From assembly GCA_046329435.1 (NCBI GenBank), contig JAXLUR010000010.1:62001-126000 (forward strand): 64,000 nucleotides of DNA. Reading direction: 5' to 3'. The position numbers were made by a program, and so were the translations under genes. The notes under the pieces are model-generated. The model was not told the DNA's origin. It ran no database searches and worked only from the letters and a program-made list of their open reading frames with translations. Below, piece by piece: positions 34,511 to 43,634 of the stretch; within the stretch, counting starts at the first letter, position 1; every line of letters begins with the position of its first letter. This stretch comes from M3007 sp046329435 (GTDB lineage: Bacteria; Bacteroidota; Bacteroidia; Chitinophagales; Saprospiraceae).

Positions 34511-34545
34511 CTCCCGCACGGCTTCTGCTGTGCGGGAGTTTTTTT
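34511..34545 (+). terminator. Intrinsic terminator after susD
   Basis: CTCCCGCA (34511-34518) / TGCGGGAG (34531-34538), 12-nt loop, seven T. Confidence 0.92.
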
Positions 34546-34614
34546 ATGTAGAAATGAAGCGCATCCACCATTTCTCCCGAAATTCGCATCTTTCCATACA
34601 AACACTCGTCATTT

Positions 34615-34839
34615 ATGTCATCCGACGACCGCATTCGAAAAAAACAAGGCCCATTCCGCACTTCCATGCTGATACTGGGCATCTCCATGACCCTGTTTTT
34701 CATCGGCTTCGGCCTGTGGTTGTTGCTGGTGCCCGGCGCAGTGCCCGACCTTCCGGCAGAATACCGCAACATTTTCGGCGTTACCGTTGTGGTGTATGGC
34801 CTTTATCGTGGCTGGCGGGTGTACGCCGACTATTTCTGA
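34615..34839 (+). CDS. Small two-helix membrane protein
   Basis: A 74-residue protein with a short basic N-terminus (SSDDRIRKKQGPFRTS), a first membrane helix (about residues 17-40) and a second (about 53-68), ending in an aromatic/basic tail (YRGWRVYADYF). It lies just upstream of the PstS-like lipoprotein gene (49-bp gap) on the same strand, and the two are probably co-transcribed. Codon use is like its neighbours and the helices are well separated, which argues for a real gene. I do not recognise a family function. Confidence 0.65.
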   Translation: MSSDDRIRKKQGPFRTSMLILGISMTLFFIGFGLWLLLVPGAVPDLPAEYRNIFGVTVVVYGLYRGWRVYADYF

Positions 34840-34888
34840 CCCCACTCCGAGTGATCGAATTGTTTGATTTTTAAGCATTTGCCGTGTT

Positions 34889-35827
34889 ATGAAACACTTG
34901 CCTCTTTTTACCGCACTCGTTATGGCCTTGTTGCTTTTTCAGGCCTGCGACCAGCCCCGCAACCCGGTAACCGGTCAGAAACTCGATACCCCAACCACCG
35001 GCGACCTCAATGTCTTGATCGATGAAGGCTACAAACCCGTGATCGAATCAGCGATAGATGTTTTTGACAGCATTTACCGACAAGCCAGGGTACATGCGCG
35101 ATACGTGTCGGAAGGCGAAGCGGTCGCAGCGGTTATTCGCGACTCGGTGCAGGTGGTCGTCATTCCGCGCAAACTGACCGAAGACGAACTCAAATATTTT
35201 CGTCAGCGCGGATTTACACCCAAAATGACGCCTATTGCTTATGATGCCGTTGCTTTTATCCTCCATCCCTCGAATACCGACACGGTATTTACCCGTGATC
35301 AGTTGAAGGATTTGCTGACCGGGAAAACAGCCAAATGGAGCGATCTGAATCCCAAATCGAAACTTGGCGCCGTGCGCCTGGTGTACGATAATGCGCTTTC
35401 CGGCACGGTCAAGTATGTTAAAGATACTATTGGCGGCGGCGCGCCCCTGCCCCCCAATGCCTCCGCCCTGAACACCAATGAAGAAGTGATCGCTTATGTG
35501 GCCAAAAACCCGGCAGCGGTCGGCATTATCTCCGCCAATATTATTTCAGATACCGACGACGGCGGGGTGCAGAAATTTCTGTCGGAAATCAAATTGCTGC
35601 GCGTTTCATCCGCTGCCGGAGAGCATGGCTACGGCCCGTACCAGGCCTATCTGGCTACCGGACAATATCCGTACAAGCGCACTATCTATGTCATCAATGC
35701 ACAGGCCCGGCCCGGATTGGGGCTCGGTTTTGCCTCCTACCTGGCCGGCGACGGGCAGCGCCTCATCCTGAAAGAAGGCATGCTGCCGGCCAATGCCGTT
35801 ACCCGGCTCATCGAAGTACAGCGTTGA
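34889..35827 (+). CDS. PstS-like periplasmic solute-binding lipoprotein
   Basis: A 312-residue lipoprotein: signal with lipobox LLFQAC (Cys20), then a PBP-like domain of the phosphate-binding type. Visible are IAYDAVAFILHPSNTDTVFTRDQLKDLLTGKTAKWSDL and, after the hinge, the family's SGTVKYV-type segment and AVGIISANIISD. No pstCAB genes are nearby. In Bacteroidota such proteins are often found with TonB/ExbBD and a TPR protein rather than with a phosphate ABC transporter, as here. Ligand phosphate is therefore uncertain. Confidence 0.82.
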   Translation: MKHLPLFTALVMALLLFQACDQPRNPVTGQKLDTPTTGDLNVLIDEGYKPVIESAIDVFDSIYRQARVHARYVSEGEAVAAVIRDSVQVVVIPRKLTEDELKYFRQRGFTPKMTPIAYDAVAFILHPSNTDTVFTRDQLKDLLTGKTAKWSDLNPKSKLGAVRLVYDNALSGTVKYVKDTIGGGAPLPPNASALNTNEEVIAYVAKNPAAVGIISANIISDTDDGGVQKFLSEIKLLRVSSAAGEHGYGPYQAYLATGQYPYKRTIYVINAQARPGLGLGFASYLAGDGQRLILKEGMLPANAVTRLIEVQR

Positions 35828-36047
35828 ACCTTCCAAACCGCCCCTTGGCTCAATTTCAACCTGTTGAGGCAACCTCAAGGGGCTGATTGTGTTAATATTA
35901 CATTAAACATTGTTGGCGGAAGCCTTTTTTTGCCAAAGCCAATGTGGATTTTTTTGAAAATAAGCGTCATAATGCCAGACCTTTGACGCGAAAACCGAAT
36001 CACGAGTCCCTTACTGTTTTTTTAAACAAAAACCTTTTTTCCGAACA

Positions 36048-37754
36048 ATGACAACGTTCTTCAAAAAAGCCCTTCTTCTTCTAACCGTAATTTTTGTCCA
36101 TGCCGCGGCTCTGATGGCGCAAAGCTATGCAGACGGCCTGGCTGCCGTGCAGTTGAAAGACTGGGATAAAGCGATCGGAATTTTCTCCGCCCTTGCCCAA
36201 GCCGATGCCACCGACCAAAACGCGCGTCTGTCGCTGGGCAATGTTTACCTGGCAAAAGGCCAGAAAGATCAGGCCATGAGCACCTTTAAGGCTGCTTTTG
36301 ACGCCAAACCCGAAGGTGCACTTGCCCTCGTGGCCAATGGCCGCGTGCTGCTCCTCGAAAATCGGGCCGCCGAAGCGGAAAAACAGTTCGACAAGGCAAC
36401 ACGCAGTGCCCGTAAGGACATGAACGCCTGGCGCCACACCGGCGAATCGTACTGGTTCTATATTGCGCCCGGCGACAACCGGCCCAACCTCACACGCGCC
36501 GAACAATACCTGAAAAACGCGCAGGACGTCAATTCTAAAGATTTTCAAACCCTGATGTCGCTGGGCTTTACCTATAAAGAACTCGGCAACGGCGGCTCTG
36601 CGGCCACATACTATGAATACGCTTCGCTCGTCGAACCCAAAAACCCGCTGCCGCTGACCATGCTGGGCCGTGTGTATCGCATTGCCAAACAATTCGATCG
36701 CTCGATCGAGTACTTTGACAAGGCAATCGCCCTCAACCCGCGTTATACGCCGGCCCTGCGCGCCAAAGCGGAGTACCTGTTCATTTCGCGCAAATGGGAA
36801 CGCGCTACCCAGGCGTACAAAGACCTCGTCAACAATGGCGATGCCGTAACCATCGACGATGAAATGCAACTGGCCAACTGTCTGTACATCACCAAAGACT
36901 GCAAAGGATGTAGCGAGCTGGTTGAAAAAATCCTGAAAAAAGACGGCTCCAAAAATTACCTGCGCCGCCTCCAGGCCTACTGCGATTACGAAAACGGCGA
37001 ATATCAGCGCGGCCTCGACCTGCTGAACTCCTATTTCCAAAACGTGACGCCCGATAAGGTCCTGCCCTCCGATTACGACTACCTGGGTAAACTCATGCTC
37101 AAGACCAAAGGCGATACACTCGTTGCCATCCGCAACCTGACCAAATCTATCGACGTGGACTCCAGCCATTCCCGCTGGCCCTTGTATGAAGAAATCAGCA
37201 ACCTGCACTATGTCCGCAAGGAGTATTGCCTTTCGGCATCGGCCATGCAGATGTACCTCGATTCGGTGCCCTCGCCTACGGCTACCAATTACTACAACCT
37301 GGGCTTGCGCAACTATTTCTGCGGCGATTCCATCAGCTATGTGAAAGCATTGGCTGCATTTACCAAGGTGACGGAAATCAACGCCAATGCGCCAATCGGC
37401 TGGTTGTGGCGTGCAAAAACCGCCAGCAAATTTGACCCGACGCAGGAGCAAATCGAGGCCGACCCGGAAAAAGCAAAAGAATACGGCAAGGCGACCGAAT
37501 CGTGGGAGAAATACACGGAAAAAGCAGAAACAGACAAGGAAAGGAACAAAAAAGACCTGCTGACGGCCTATAACTACCTTTCCTACGTGTACTTCGTGAG
37601 AAAAGATGCTGAAAAATTCAATGCCGTGACCGCAAAATGGGCACTCCTCGATCCGGCCAATACGACCATCAAGGAAATGCAGGATGCCTTCGGCAAAGAC
37701 ATGCCGGATCCGGTCAAACCGGGCTCAGGCTCCGACGGCAACAAACGCAATTAA
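36048..37754 (+). CDS. Secreted tetratricopeptide-repeat protein
   Basis: A 568-residue protein with a signal peptide (MTTFFKKALLLLTVIFVHAAALMAQ). From residue about 25 it consists of TPR units, for example ADGLAAVQLKDWDKAIGIFSALAQ, ARLSLGNVYLAKGQKDQAMSTFKAAF and FDRSIEYFDKAIALNPRYTPALRAKAEYLF. It has a charged, lysine/glutamate-rich segment near 470-505 and a disordered tail (PVKPGSGSDGNKRN). Periplasmic TPR proteins of this kind sit beside PstS-like and TonB genes in Bacteroidota and may scaffold the TonB energy-transduction complex; that role is inferred from gene neighbourhood. Confidence 0.85.
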   Translation: MTTFFKKALLLLTVIFVHAAALMAQSYADGLAAVQLKDWDKAIGIFSALAQADATDQNARLSLGNVYLAKGQKDQAMSTFKAAFDAKPEGALALVANGRVLLLENRAAEAEKQFDKATRSARKDMNAWRHTGESYWFYIAPGDNRPNLTRAEQYLKNAQDVNSKDFQTLMSLGFTYKELGNGGSAATYYEYASLVEPKNPLPLTMLGRVYRIAKQFDRSIEYFDKAIALNPRYTPALRAKAEYLFISRKWERATQAYKDLVNNGDAVTIDDEMQLANCLYITKDCKGCSELVEKILKKDGSKNYLRRLQAYCDYENGEYQRGLDLLNSYFQNVTPDKVLPSDYDYLGKLMLKTKGDTLVAIRNLTKSIDVDSSHSRWPLYEEISNLHYVRKEYCLSASAMQMYLDSVPSPTATNYYNLGLRNYFCGDSISYVKALAAFTKVTEINANAPIGWLWRAKTASKFDPTQEQIEADPEKAKEYGKATESWEKYTEKAETDKERNKKDLLTAYNYLSYVYFVRKDAEKFNAVTAKWALLDPANTTIKEMQDAFGKDMPDPVKPGSGSDGNKRN

Positions 37755-37816
37755 GAGACGAACTGGCCCATGTTTTCGGTCAAACGTCCGTAACGCTCCG
37801 GCCACAATACAAATGA

Positions 37817-37854
37817 CGAGGGCGATCCGGTATCTCCGGATCGCCCTCGCTTTT
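37817..37854. terminator. Strong terminator between convergent genes
   Basis: A perfect 14-bp stem (37817-37830 with 37836-37849), loop TATCT, followed on the plus strand by CTTTTA. It overlaps the last two bases of the minus-strand oxidoreductase gene. Confidence 0.85.
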
Positions 37855-39247
37855 ACATGACGATTGACTCGATTTTTCCCGATTTTCGACTTTGCTCAGC
37901 CATAAATCCCATTACATGGCTTTCTATCGAAGCATCGATGGTTGAGGTGAGCAGGGCCGGGTTTTGCTGGCTGACTGCCTGTATCCAGTCGCGAACCAGT
38001 CGCCAGTCGCCGCCACCGTGGCCAGCGTTTTTATAGTTTTCAACATCCACGATTTTGCTGTGGTCATACACGGTTGATTTACCAGTCCGGAAATCGTTAA
38101 GGGTAAAATTATCCATGTCGCCCACGATATCGCCCATGCTGCCCATCACCCGGGTGCGCCGTCCGGCATAGGAAGTAAAGGCTTCCATCGAGAAGTTGGC
38201 CGTAACGCCGCCGTCAAACTGCATGGAGCACACGTAATGGTCTTCCTGATTGTTGTCCATCCTGTAAACACAGCGCCCGTAGTTGGTCGTGCGCAGGTAT
38301 TCGAGAATTGCGTCGCCGTGTTTCGCAGGGTCGTCCGGCAGGTCGAAAACATGCAGCCAGGAGCGGTTGCGGTAGTAAATTTTCATGGCGGAATAGGGGC
38401 ATGATCCTTCTATTGCACAGCCGTCCATACAACGCGCTGTACTGCCAGGGGGGGCGTTTTCGGAGCGAAACCATTTCAGGCCGCCCATTGCAACGATTTG
38501 TTTGCAGGGCTTGCCGATAAGCCAGCGCAGAATATCGAGGTCGTGGCAACTTTTAGCCAGAATGATCGGAGTGGTCGCATTGCGATCGTGCCAGTTGCCC
38601 CGCACGTAGGAGTGCGACATGTGCACGTGCTCAATCGGCTCCATGTGCTGAATACTGATCAGTTCGCCGATGGCGCCCGACTGGACCAACTCCCGTAATT
38701 TGACAAAGTAAGGGGCATAGCGCAACACATGGCAAACCGCTACAATGCGGCCGGTTTTTTTGGCCAATGCCAGGATGTCGCGGCATTCCTGTTCGCTGGG
38801 AGAGATCGGTTTTTCCAGCAGGACGTCGTAGCCTGCTTTCAGGGCTGCCATGCAGGGGCCGTAGTGCAGATTGTCGGGCGTGGTGATGATGACCGCGTCG
38901 GCAAATTTGGGGCGGTCGAACACGCGTTCCCAGGTGGGGAATCTGTTGGCCTCGGGGATATTGTGTTTCTGGGTGTAACGCTCGTTGCGGATTGGAATCG
39001 GTTCGGCGACACCGACGATATCCAGTTCTTCCGGGAATTCGAGTGCGTATCCGCCATACACATTGCCCCGCGAGCCGGCGCCGAGCGTTATGGCCGTTAT
39101 GGCCCTGTTTGGCTTTTTATACAGCGGGTTTTCTTCGAAAAAAGACAAGGGTGTTCGGCTGTCCAGACCTGTTGGAAAATGTCCGAGCAGGGCGGCACCG
39201 GTTGCTGCTCCAAGGGTTTTAAGGGCTTTGCGGCGGGAAACTGGCAT
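37853..39247 (-). CDS. Tat-exported Gfo/Idh/MocA family oxidoreductase
   Basis: A 464-residue NAD(P)-dependent oxidoreductase. The N-terminus carries a twin-arginine signal (SRRKALKTLGAATGAALLGHF), so it is exported folded, probably with bound cofactor. The Rossmann domain is marked by ITLGAGSRGNVYGG, ITTPDNLHYGPCMAALKAGYDVLLEKPIS (with the EKP motif) and AVCHVLRYAPYFVKLREL. The C-terminal domain includes MDGCAIEGSCPYSAMKIYYRN, a cysteine-containing loop typical of the Bacteroidota oxidoreductases acting on sugars or inositols. The start at 39247 places the RR motif at the right distance. It sits alone between the TPR and tonB genes. The substrate is probably a sugar derivative, not determinable here. 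Confidence 0.88.
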   Translation of the reverse strand: MPVSRRKALKTLGAATGAALLGHFPTGLDSRTPLSFFEENPLYKKPNRAITAITLGAGSRGNVYGGYALEFPEELDIVGVAEPIPIRNERYTQKHNIPEANRFPTWERVFDRPKFADAVIITTPDNLHYGPCMAALKAGYDVLLEKPISPSEQECRDILALAKKTGRIVAVCHVLRYAPYFVKLRELVQSGAIGELISIQHMEPIEHVHMSHSYVRGNWHDRNATTPIILAKSCHDLDILRWLIGKPCKQIVAMGGLKWFRSENAPPGSTARCMDGCAIEGSCPYSAMKIYYRNRSWLHVFDLPDDPAKHGDAILEYLRTTNYGRCVYRMDNNQEDHYVCSMQFDGGVTANFSMEAFTSYAGRRTRVMGSMGDIVGDMDNFTLNDFRTGKSTVYDHSKIVDVENYKNAGHGGGDWRLVRDWIQAVSQQNPALLTSTIDASIESHVMGFMAEQSRKSGKIESIVM

Positions 39248-39346
39248 GGCAGAAATGGTTTTAGAACGTTCCAATATTGCCTTCAAAAGTGATGAATCCC
39301 GCCGAGACCGCCAATTTTGTTTCAGATCAAAATGACCTGCCACCTC

Positions 39347-39388
39347 AAAAAAAGCCGCTTGCAGAGGCATGAATCCTGCACAAGCGGC
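39347..39388 (-). terminator. Intrinsic terminator after the downstream tonB gene
   Basis: GCCGCTTG (39354-39361) / CAAGCGGC (39381-39388) with inner pairing. Seven A at 39347-39353 form a U-run on the minus strand. Confidence 0.88.
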
Positions 39389-39416
39389 GTAAACGGAGAG
39401 GGTTGAAGAGGTCTGG

Positions 39417-40247
39417 TTATTGCAACCTGAACCGGACCGGAAGGGTAAATCGCACCTTTACAGGGTGGCCATTGGCTTCACCGGGTATCCAGTCGGGCAT
39501 CGAATTGACAACCCGTACGGCTTCTTTGCCGCAGCCGCTGCCGATGTCTTTTACGACGACGACATCGCGGATGTTGCCTTTTTCGTCCACTACAAATTGC
39601 AGCGCAACAACGCCCTGGGTATTGGTTTCACGGGCTATATCAGGGTAGCGGATATTTCGGGAGAGGTATTTCAGCAATTCTACTTCTCCGCCGGGGAACG
39701 ACGGCATTTTCTGTACATCGCCCAATTCGTAGGGGCCTTCCGGTTCCTGAAATTTGGGCGTTTCTATCACAGGACCGGCCGTATTGGCAGGTGAAATCGA
39801 TGGCGGCGCATCGGGATCGCCTTGCAGGTTGCGGTCGCCGATGTTATCGTCCGAGTTGGCCAGTGCCGCCACATCGGGTTGTTGCTTATCGTCGGGCACG
39901 TCGCCGTCAGGCGTTGGGGCGGGCGGCACGAAACGCACCGTACTGCGGGCCGGCGGAGGAGGGGTAGCCGCAACCGGCGGCGGGACAGGCGGTACTTCGA
40001 TCACCGGCGGTGCGGAGGTTTTATACTCCGTGGTGTAAACATTTTCGGACGGCATTGCAGTCGACAAAGCGCGCAGCAGGCGTGGAATGATCAGGAACAC
40101 ACCGATCAGCAGCATGGCCATAAAAACGGCCCGCCCCAGCGTGTTTGGGTATTCACGGCGCAGCTGATATGCTCCGTAAGCCCGGTTTCGGTTTTCGAAA
40201 ATAATGTCCAGCATGTCCCGTGGGGACAGGTTCGGTAAGTTTGCCAT
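39417..40247 (-). CDS. tonB: Energy transducer TonB (copy 2)
   Basis: A 276-residue TonB. The cytoplasmic start DMLDIIFENRNRAYGAYQLRREY is the Bacteroidota TonB signature. One membrane helix (about 39-58) is followed by a proline-rich periplasmic linker (VPPVPPPVAATPPPP) and the C-terminal domain (FPGGEVELLKYLSRNIRYPDIA, CGKEAVRVVNSMPDWIPGEANGHPV, VRFTLPVRFRL). It is a paralogue of the TonB at 40491-41330, sharing the same two ends but a different linker. A terminator between the two copies and about 240 bp of spacer suggest it is expressed separately. Confidence 0.94.
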   Translation of the reverse strand: MANLPNLSPRDMLDIIFENRNRAYGAYQLRREYPNTLGRAVFMAMLLIGVFLIIPRLLRALSTAMPSENVYTTEYKTSAPPVIEVPPVPPPVAATPPPPARSTVRFVPPAPTPDGDVPDDKQQPDVAALANSDDNIGDRNLQGDPDAPPSISPANTAGPVIETPKFQEPEGPYELGDVQKMPSFPGGEVELLKYLSRNIRYPDIARETNTQGVVALQFVVDEKGNIRDVVVVKDIGSGCGKEAVRVVNSMPDWIPGEANGHPVKVRFTLPVRFRLQ

Positions 40248-40415
40248 GACCGTGAATTTTGAGTGTGAAAAATGGGCTGAAAACCCGGGGTTCAGGCTCC
40301 GTCCTGAAAGTTGTTTGGGGATGAAAAAACAGGTTCTTCAGTTTCAGGAAGGTAGCCTAATACTATATAAGATGCTGGCAATGAGTATTTTGGTGTGCGG
40401 GGCTAAAAAATTTTT

Positions 40416-40456
40416 AAAAAAAAAGAGCGGTGTTGATCTTTCGATCAACACCGCTC
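40416..40456 (-). terminator. Intrinsic terminator between the two tonB genes
   Basis: Perfect 14-bp stem (40425-40438 with 40443-40456), loop TTTC. A nine-A run (40416-40424) gives a U-run on the minus strand. It ends the exbB-exbD-exbD-tonB transcript. Confidence 0.94.
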
Positions 40457-40490
40457 AGCGAAATAAAATCAGGGGGCGCGAGGGCCGGAA

Positions 40491-41330
40491 TTACTCGAGT
40501 CGGAAACGAACCGGGAGGGTAAAACGCACTTTTACCGGGTGGCCGTTGGCTTCGCCGGGAACCCATTTGGGCATGTTTTCTACCACACGGACGGCTTCTT
40601 TGCCGCAACCGCCACCGATATCTTTCACGACTTTCACATCGGAAACGCTGCCGTCCTTGTTCACCACGAAGGTGAGGGCGACGACGCCCTGGATGTTATT
40701 TTCGCGTGCCAGCGGGGGGTACTTGATGTTCTGATTCAGGTATTTAAGCAACTCGGCTTCGCCTCCGACGAAGCTCGGCGCTTTCTGAATATCGAACATT
40801 TCGTACGTTTTTTCCTCGACGACTTTGGGTTGTTCCACTACTTCGAGTTCTTGCGGGTTCTCGTCGATTGTGGGAGCCGCTTCATCATTGCCCTGCTTGG
40901 TTTCAGAGCTGATGTCTTTGTCGTCTTCCAGGATTTTTTCAATATCCTGGGGCTTTTCTTCCTGCACTTCCTCGTCTTTTTTGACGACCGGCGGAACGAA
41001 TTTGACCGTCGAACGGGTCGGCGGCGGCGGCGTTTCTACCGGCGGGGGGGGCGGGGGCGGCGGTTGGTTCGGGTCAATATCCGGCGGCGGGCCGAGTTCG
41101 GCTACTACATCGATGGGTTTTTCCTTCTTGGCGAACACACCGGACACGACGTTCATGATGAAAGGCATCAGCAGGAACAGCAGGATCACTGCGACTCCAT
41201 ACAGCATTGCTCGCATCAGGTACTGTTTGTAAGACCGGCGGAGCTGGTAAGCGCCGTAGGCCTTATTCCGGTCGGCGAAGATGATATCCAGCATATCGCC
41301 CTGGAAGGATGTACCTTTTTCTTCTGCCAT
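40491..41330 (-). CDS. tonB: Energy transducer TonB (copy 1)
   Basis: A 279-residue TonB at the end of the exb operon. Cytoplasmic DMLDIIFADRNKAYGAYQLRRSY, a membrane helix (about 38-62), a proline-rich linker (QPPPPPPPPVETPPPP) followed by a strongly acidic stretch (KKDEEVQEEKPQDIEKILEDDKD), and the C-terminal domain (FVGGEAELLKYLNQNIKYPPLA, CGKEAVRVVENMPKWVPGEANGHPV). It transmits the proton-motive-force-derived energy of ExbBD to outer-membrane receptors such as SusC. The gap to exbD is 40 bp. Confidence 0.95.
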   Translation of the reverse strand: MAEEKGTSFQGDMLDIIFADRNKAYGAYQLRRSYKQYLMRAMLYGVAVILLFLLMPFIMNVVSGVFAKKEKPIDVVAELGPPPDIDPNQPPPPPPPPVETPPPPTRSTVKFVPPVVKKDEEVQEEKPQDIEKILEDDKDISSETKQGNDEAAPTIDENPQELEVVEQPKVVEEKTYEMFDIQKAPSFVGGEAELLKYLNQNIKYPPLARENNIQGVVALTFVVNKDGSVSDVKVVKDIGGGCGKEAVRVVENMPKWVPGEANGHPVKVRFTLPVRFRLE

Positions 41331-41370
41331 TGTTGAATGTTTTTAAGTTTGATACAAATTCTGGTCGTGC

Positions 41371-41991
41371 TTACTGTGTTGCGGCGTCGGCCTGTGCTTC
41401 GGGATTGAAGTTGAGGCCGGCTGCCGGGTTCTTGATAAACTTCTCCTCGTCGGGAGAGATATCAAGGATCACGTAGTAACGCACTTTGGTAATGGCCATC
41501 TCGTCGAGGGCATCCACGAGGTTTTTGTAGCGCGCTTCTTTGGTAGGCTTGATGAGCACCGTGATGAAAGAGCCTTTTTTCATCTCTTTCGTTTTGGCGT
41601 CTTCATATTCGTCCATGCCAAATTGCTGGTTCACTTTTTCCATTTTGTTCAAAATGACCTTGCGCAATCCCTCTGCGGAGTAGTCTGTCGAATCGAGTGT
41701 CGGTTTGGTAATGCCTTCGTACCAGTAAACCTTGTCGTTGGCGCCGAGCAGCAGGGTAAGCACCTTCGATTCTTTTACCGGTTCGAGGTCTTTAACTTTG
41801 ACATCTTTTTCCGGCATTACCAGGGCCATGATCTGTGGCTTGGCCAACGTAGTCGTCAGCATGAAAAATGTAATCAGCAAGAACCCAAGGTCCACCATCG
41901 GCGTAAAGTCGATGCGGGTAGACATCTTTTTCGATCTTACCTTCCCACCTTTCTTATGACCACCAGTGTCGGCGGTTTGCATTTCAGCCAT
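41371..41991 (-). CDS. exbD: Biopolymer transport protein ExbD (copy 2)
   Basis: A 206-residue ExbD/TolR-type protein. A basic N-terminus (HKKGGKVRSKKMST) precedes the membrane helix with its proton-path aspartate: IDFTPMVDLGFLLITFFMLTTTL. A periplasmic domain follows, longer than in E. coli ExbD, with FITVLIKPTKEARYKNLVDALDEMAITKV near the C-terminus, as in Bacteroidota ExbD. It is part of the exbB-exbD-exbD-tonB operon. Two ExbD copies in one operon are usual for this phylum and may form a heterodimer. Confidence 0.94.
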   Translation of the reverse strand: MAEMQTADTGGHKKGGKVRSKKMSTRIDFTPMVDLGFLLITFFMLTTTLAKPQIMALVMPEKDVKVKDLEPVKESKVLTLLLGANDKVYWYEGITKPTLDSTDYSAEGLRKVILNKMEKVNQQFGMDEYEDAKTKEMKKGSFITVLIKPTKEARYKNLVDALDEMAITKVRYYVILDISPDEEKFIKNPAAGLNFNPEAQADAATQ

Positions 41992-42045
41992 AGTGTGGCG
42001 TTTTTTTAGTGTTTAGAAAACTGTTTTTCAGTCAATTGCCGGCGT

Positions 42046-42717
42046 TCAACCCGGTTTTTTCACACCTTCCAGTTTGTTCGGATCGGCTTCCATGTTGGTG
42101 ATCAGGTTGAACTTGTTGACGTTGATGTCCGTCAACGTATTGATCACTCTTTGTACAGCCGGATAGGGTGTGTCTTTGTCGGCTTTGACGACGATCACGT
42201 ACTCGGACTCGACCTTGCCTTCTTTTTTCAGGTTAAACTGTTCCACACGTGCCGTGTGAATCCAGTCGGCGAGTTCGCTTTTGTTGATGTCGACCGTATC
42301 GATCGGAACGCCATTGAACTGTTTTTCGAATTCCGTGCGCTCTGGGCCAGCCAATTCAAGCCATTGTTTCAGGTTTTTAATGGGCACACCGAAGCTGCCC
42401 GAATTGGCAAAACGCTTCTGGTCTTCAATCGACAGACCCAGTTGGTAGCGGGAGTTCATGGTAGCGATCAGATTTTCGCGGGTGTGCGAACCGGCCATAT
42501 CGAGCATCGGTTTGCCTTCTTTGCTGATCAGAACGGTCAGCGTGTTGGCGTCCGGCAACTTGGTCTCGGATATGGATGAGGGCGTGTCGATCACCACCGA
42601 TTCCTGATTCTTCATTTTTGCGGTGAGCATGAAGAAAGTCAGGAGCAGGAAGGCGACGTCGCACATGGCCGTCATGTCGATCGTTGGGTTACTCCGTTTC
42701 GGCTTATGCTTGGGCAT
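42046..42717 (-). CDS. exbD: Biopolymer transport protein ExbD (copy 1)
   Basis: A 223-residue ExbD/TolR-type protein. Basic N-terminus (PKHKPKRSNP), then IDMTAMCDVAFLLLTFFMLTAKM with the conserved aspartate of the proton channel in the membrane helix. The periplasmic domain ends in VVKADKDTPYPAVQRVINTLTDINVNKFNLITNM, the usual dimerising fold. It differs clearly from copy 2 in the periplasmic part, so the two are not recent duplicates. Confidence 0.94.
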   Translation of the reverse strand: MPKHKPKRSNPTIDMTAMCDVAFLLLTFFMLTAKMKNQESVVIDTPSSISETKLPDANTLTVLISKEGKPMLDMAGSHTRENLIATMNSRYQLGLSIEDQKRFANSGSFGVPIKNLKQWLELAGPERTEFEKQFNGVPIDTVDINKSELADWIHTARVEQFNLKKEGKVESEYVIVVKADKDTPYPAVQRVINTLTDINVNKFNLITNMEADPNKLEGVKKPG

Positions 42718-42806
42718 AGCGTAAATGAGTTATTGATGATGAGTGAAGACGGGGCCGGTTTGTCCATGTTTGGTGTTCAAAAAGGCTTCCCGTCAGGGGC
42801 TTTGGA

Positions 42807-43634
42807 TCAGTGGTGCTTCGAAGCGAAGGTTTGCGTCAGGCTGTAGCCGGCTTCATCGATGCGGTAAGTCATGGCGTCGATACGGCCGGTGAAGAAGTTG
42901 TAGGAGATGATCGCCAGGGCCGAGGTGAAGATACCGAGGGCCGTGTTGATCAGGGCTTCGGAGATACCGGTTGCGAGAGCCGTGGAGTCCGGCGCGCCGG
43001 CGTTGGCCAGAGCGGCGAACGAACGGATCATCCCGAGTACCGTACCCAACAGACCCAACAGGGTCGCGATCGATGCGATGGTAGCCAGAATGCTGAGGTT
43101 GCGCTCGAGCATCGGAAGTTCCAGCGTTGTGGCTTCTTCTACTTCTTTCTGGATGGCCAGCACTTTCTGGTCTTTGTCCAAGTCGGTGGCTTTTTCCATT
43201 TCGGAATATTTGGCCAAACCTGCACGCACGACATTGGCAACAGCGCCTTTTTGTTTGTCGCAAGCAGCCACGGCGCCCGAGATGTCGTTGCGGTCGAGGA
43301 AGCCTTTGATGTTGCGAACAAATGCATCAGCACTGGAAGCGCCGCTGGCTTTGTTGAGGGTGATGAAGCGCTCGAACACGAATACGATTACCGTGAAGAA
43401 AGCCGTCATCAGGATAGGTACGATAGGACCACCTTTGTACACCGTACCGGCGTAGTTGCCGGGCAGCGGGTCTTTGCTGGGGTCATTGTCCACGAAGTTG
43501 GCCGGCGAGCCGAATACGAACTTGTAAATGCAATAAGCAATGGCATACAAGCCGACAATGATAAGAAAGGTCATCAACGCCGTCGAGCCGGACTTCTTCG
43601 GTTGATTGTTGGCGGTGGGTTTTGCTGCTGTCAT
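42807..43634 (-). CDS. exbB: MotA/TolQ/ExbB proton channel family protein
   Basis: A 275-residue ExbB that forms the pentameric proton channel with ExbD. A first N-terminal helix (about 18-40) is extra to the three helices typical of E. coli ExbB. The core membrane helices are ILMTAFFTVIVFVFERFI (about 74-92), ILATIASIATLLGLLGTVLGMIRSF (about 182-208) and ISEALINTALGIFTSALAIISYNFF (about 222-248), the last two with the small-residue-rich pattern lining the channel. It is the first gene of the four-gene operon; a clear TAnnTTTG promoter was not found upstream. Confidence 0.94.
   Translation of the reverse strand: MTAAKPTANNQPKKSGSTALMTFLIIVGLYAIAYCIYKFVFGSPANFVDNDPSKDPLPGNYAGTVYKGGPIVPILMTAFFTVIVFVFERFITLNKASGASSADAFVRNIKGFLDRNDISGAVAACDKQKGAVANVVRAGLAKYSEMEKATDLDKDQKVLAIQKEVEEATTLELPMLERNLSILATIASIATLLGLLGTVLGMIRSFAALANAGAPDSTALATGISEALINTALGIFTSALAIISYNFFTGRIDAMTYRIDEAGYSLTQTFASKHH

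Noticed and set aside
31041..34772. A 1,243-codon open frame on the minus strand across susC and susD
   Set aside because: Antisense to two clearly identified genes, with low-complexity composition (Val/Arg/Gly/His rich) and no domain. Such frames arise from the codon bias of the sense genes.
35840..35883. A terminator after the PstS-like gene (GCCCCTTG/CAAGGGGC)
   Set aside because: The arms pair well, but the stem is followed by TGATTGTG with no U-run; it may be an unrelated structure.
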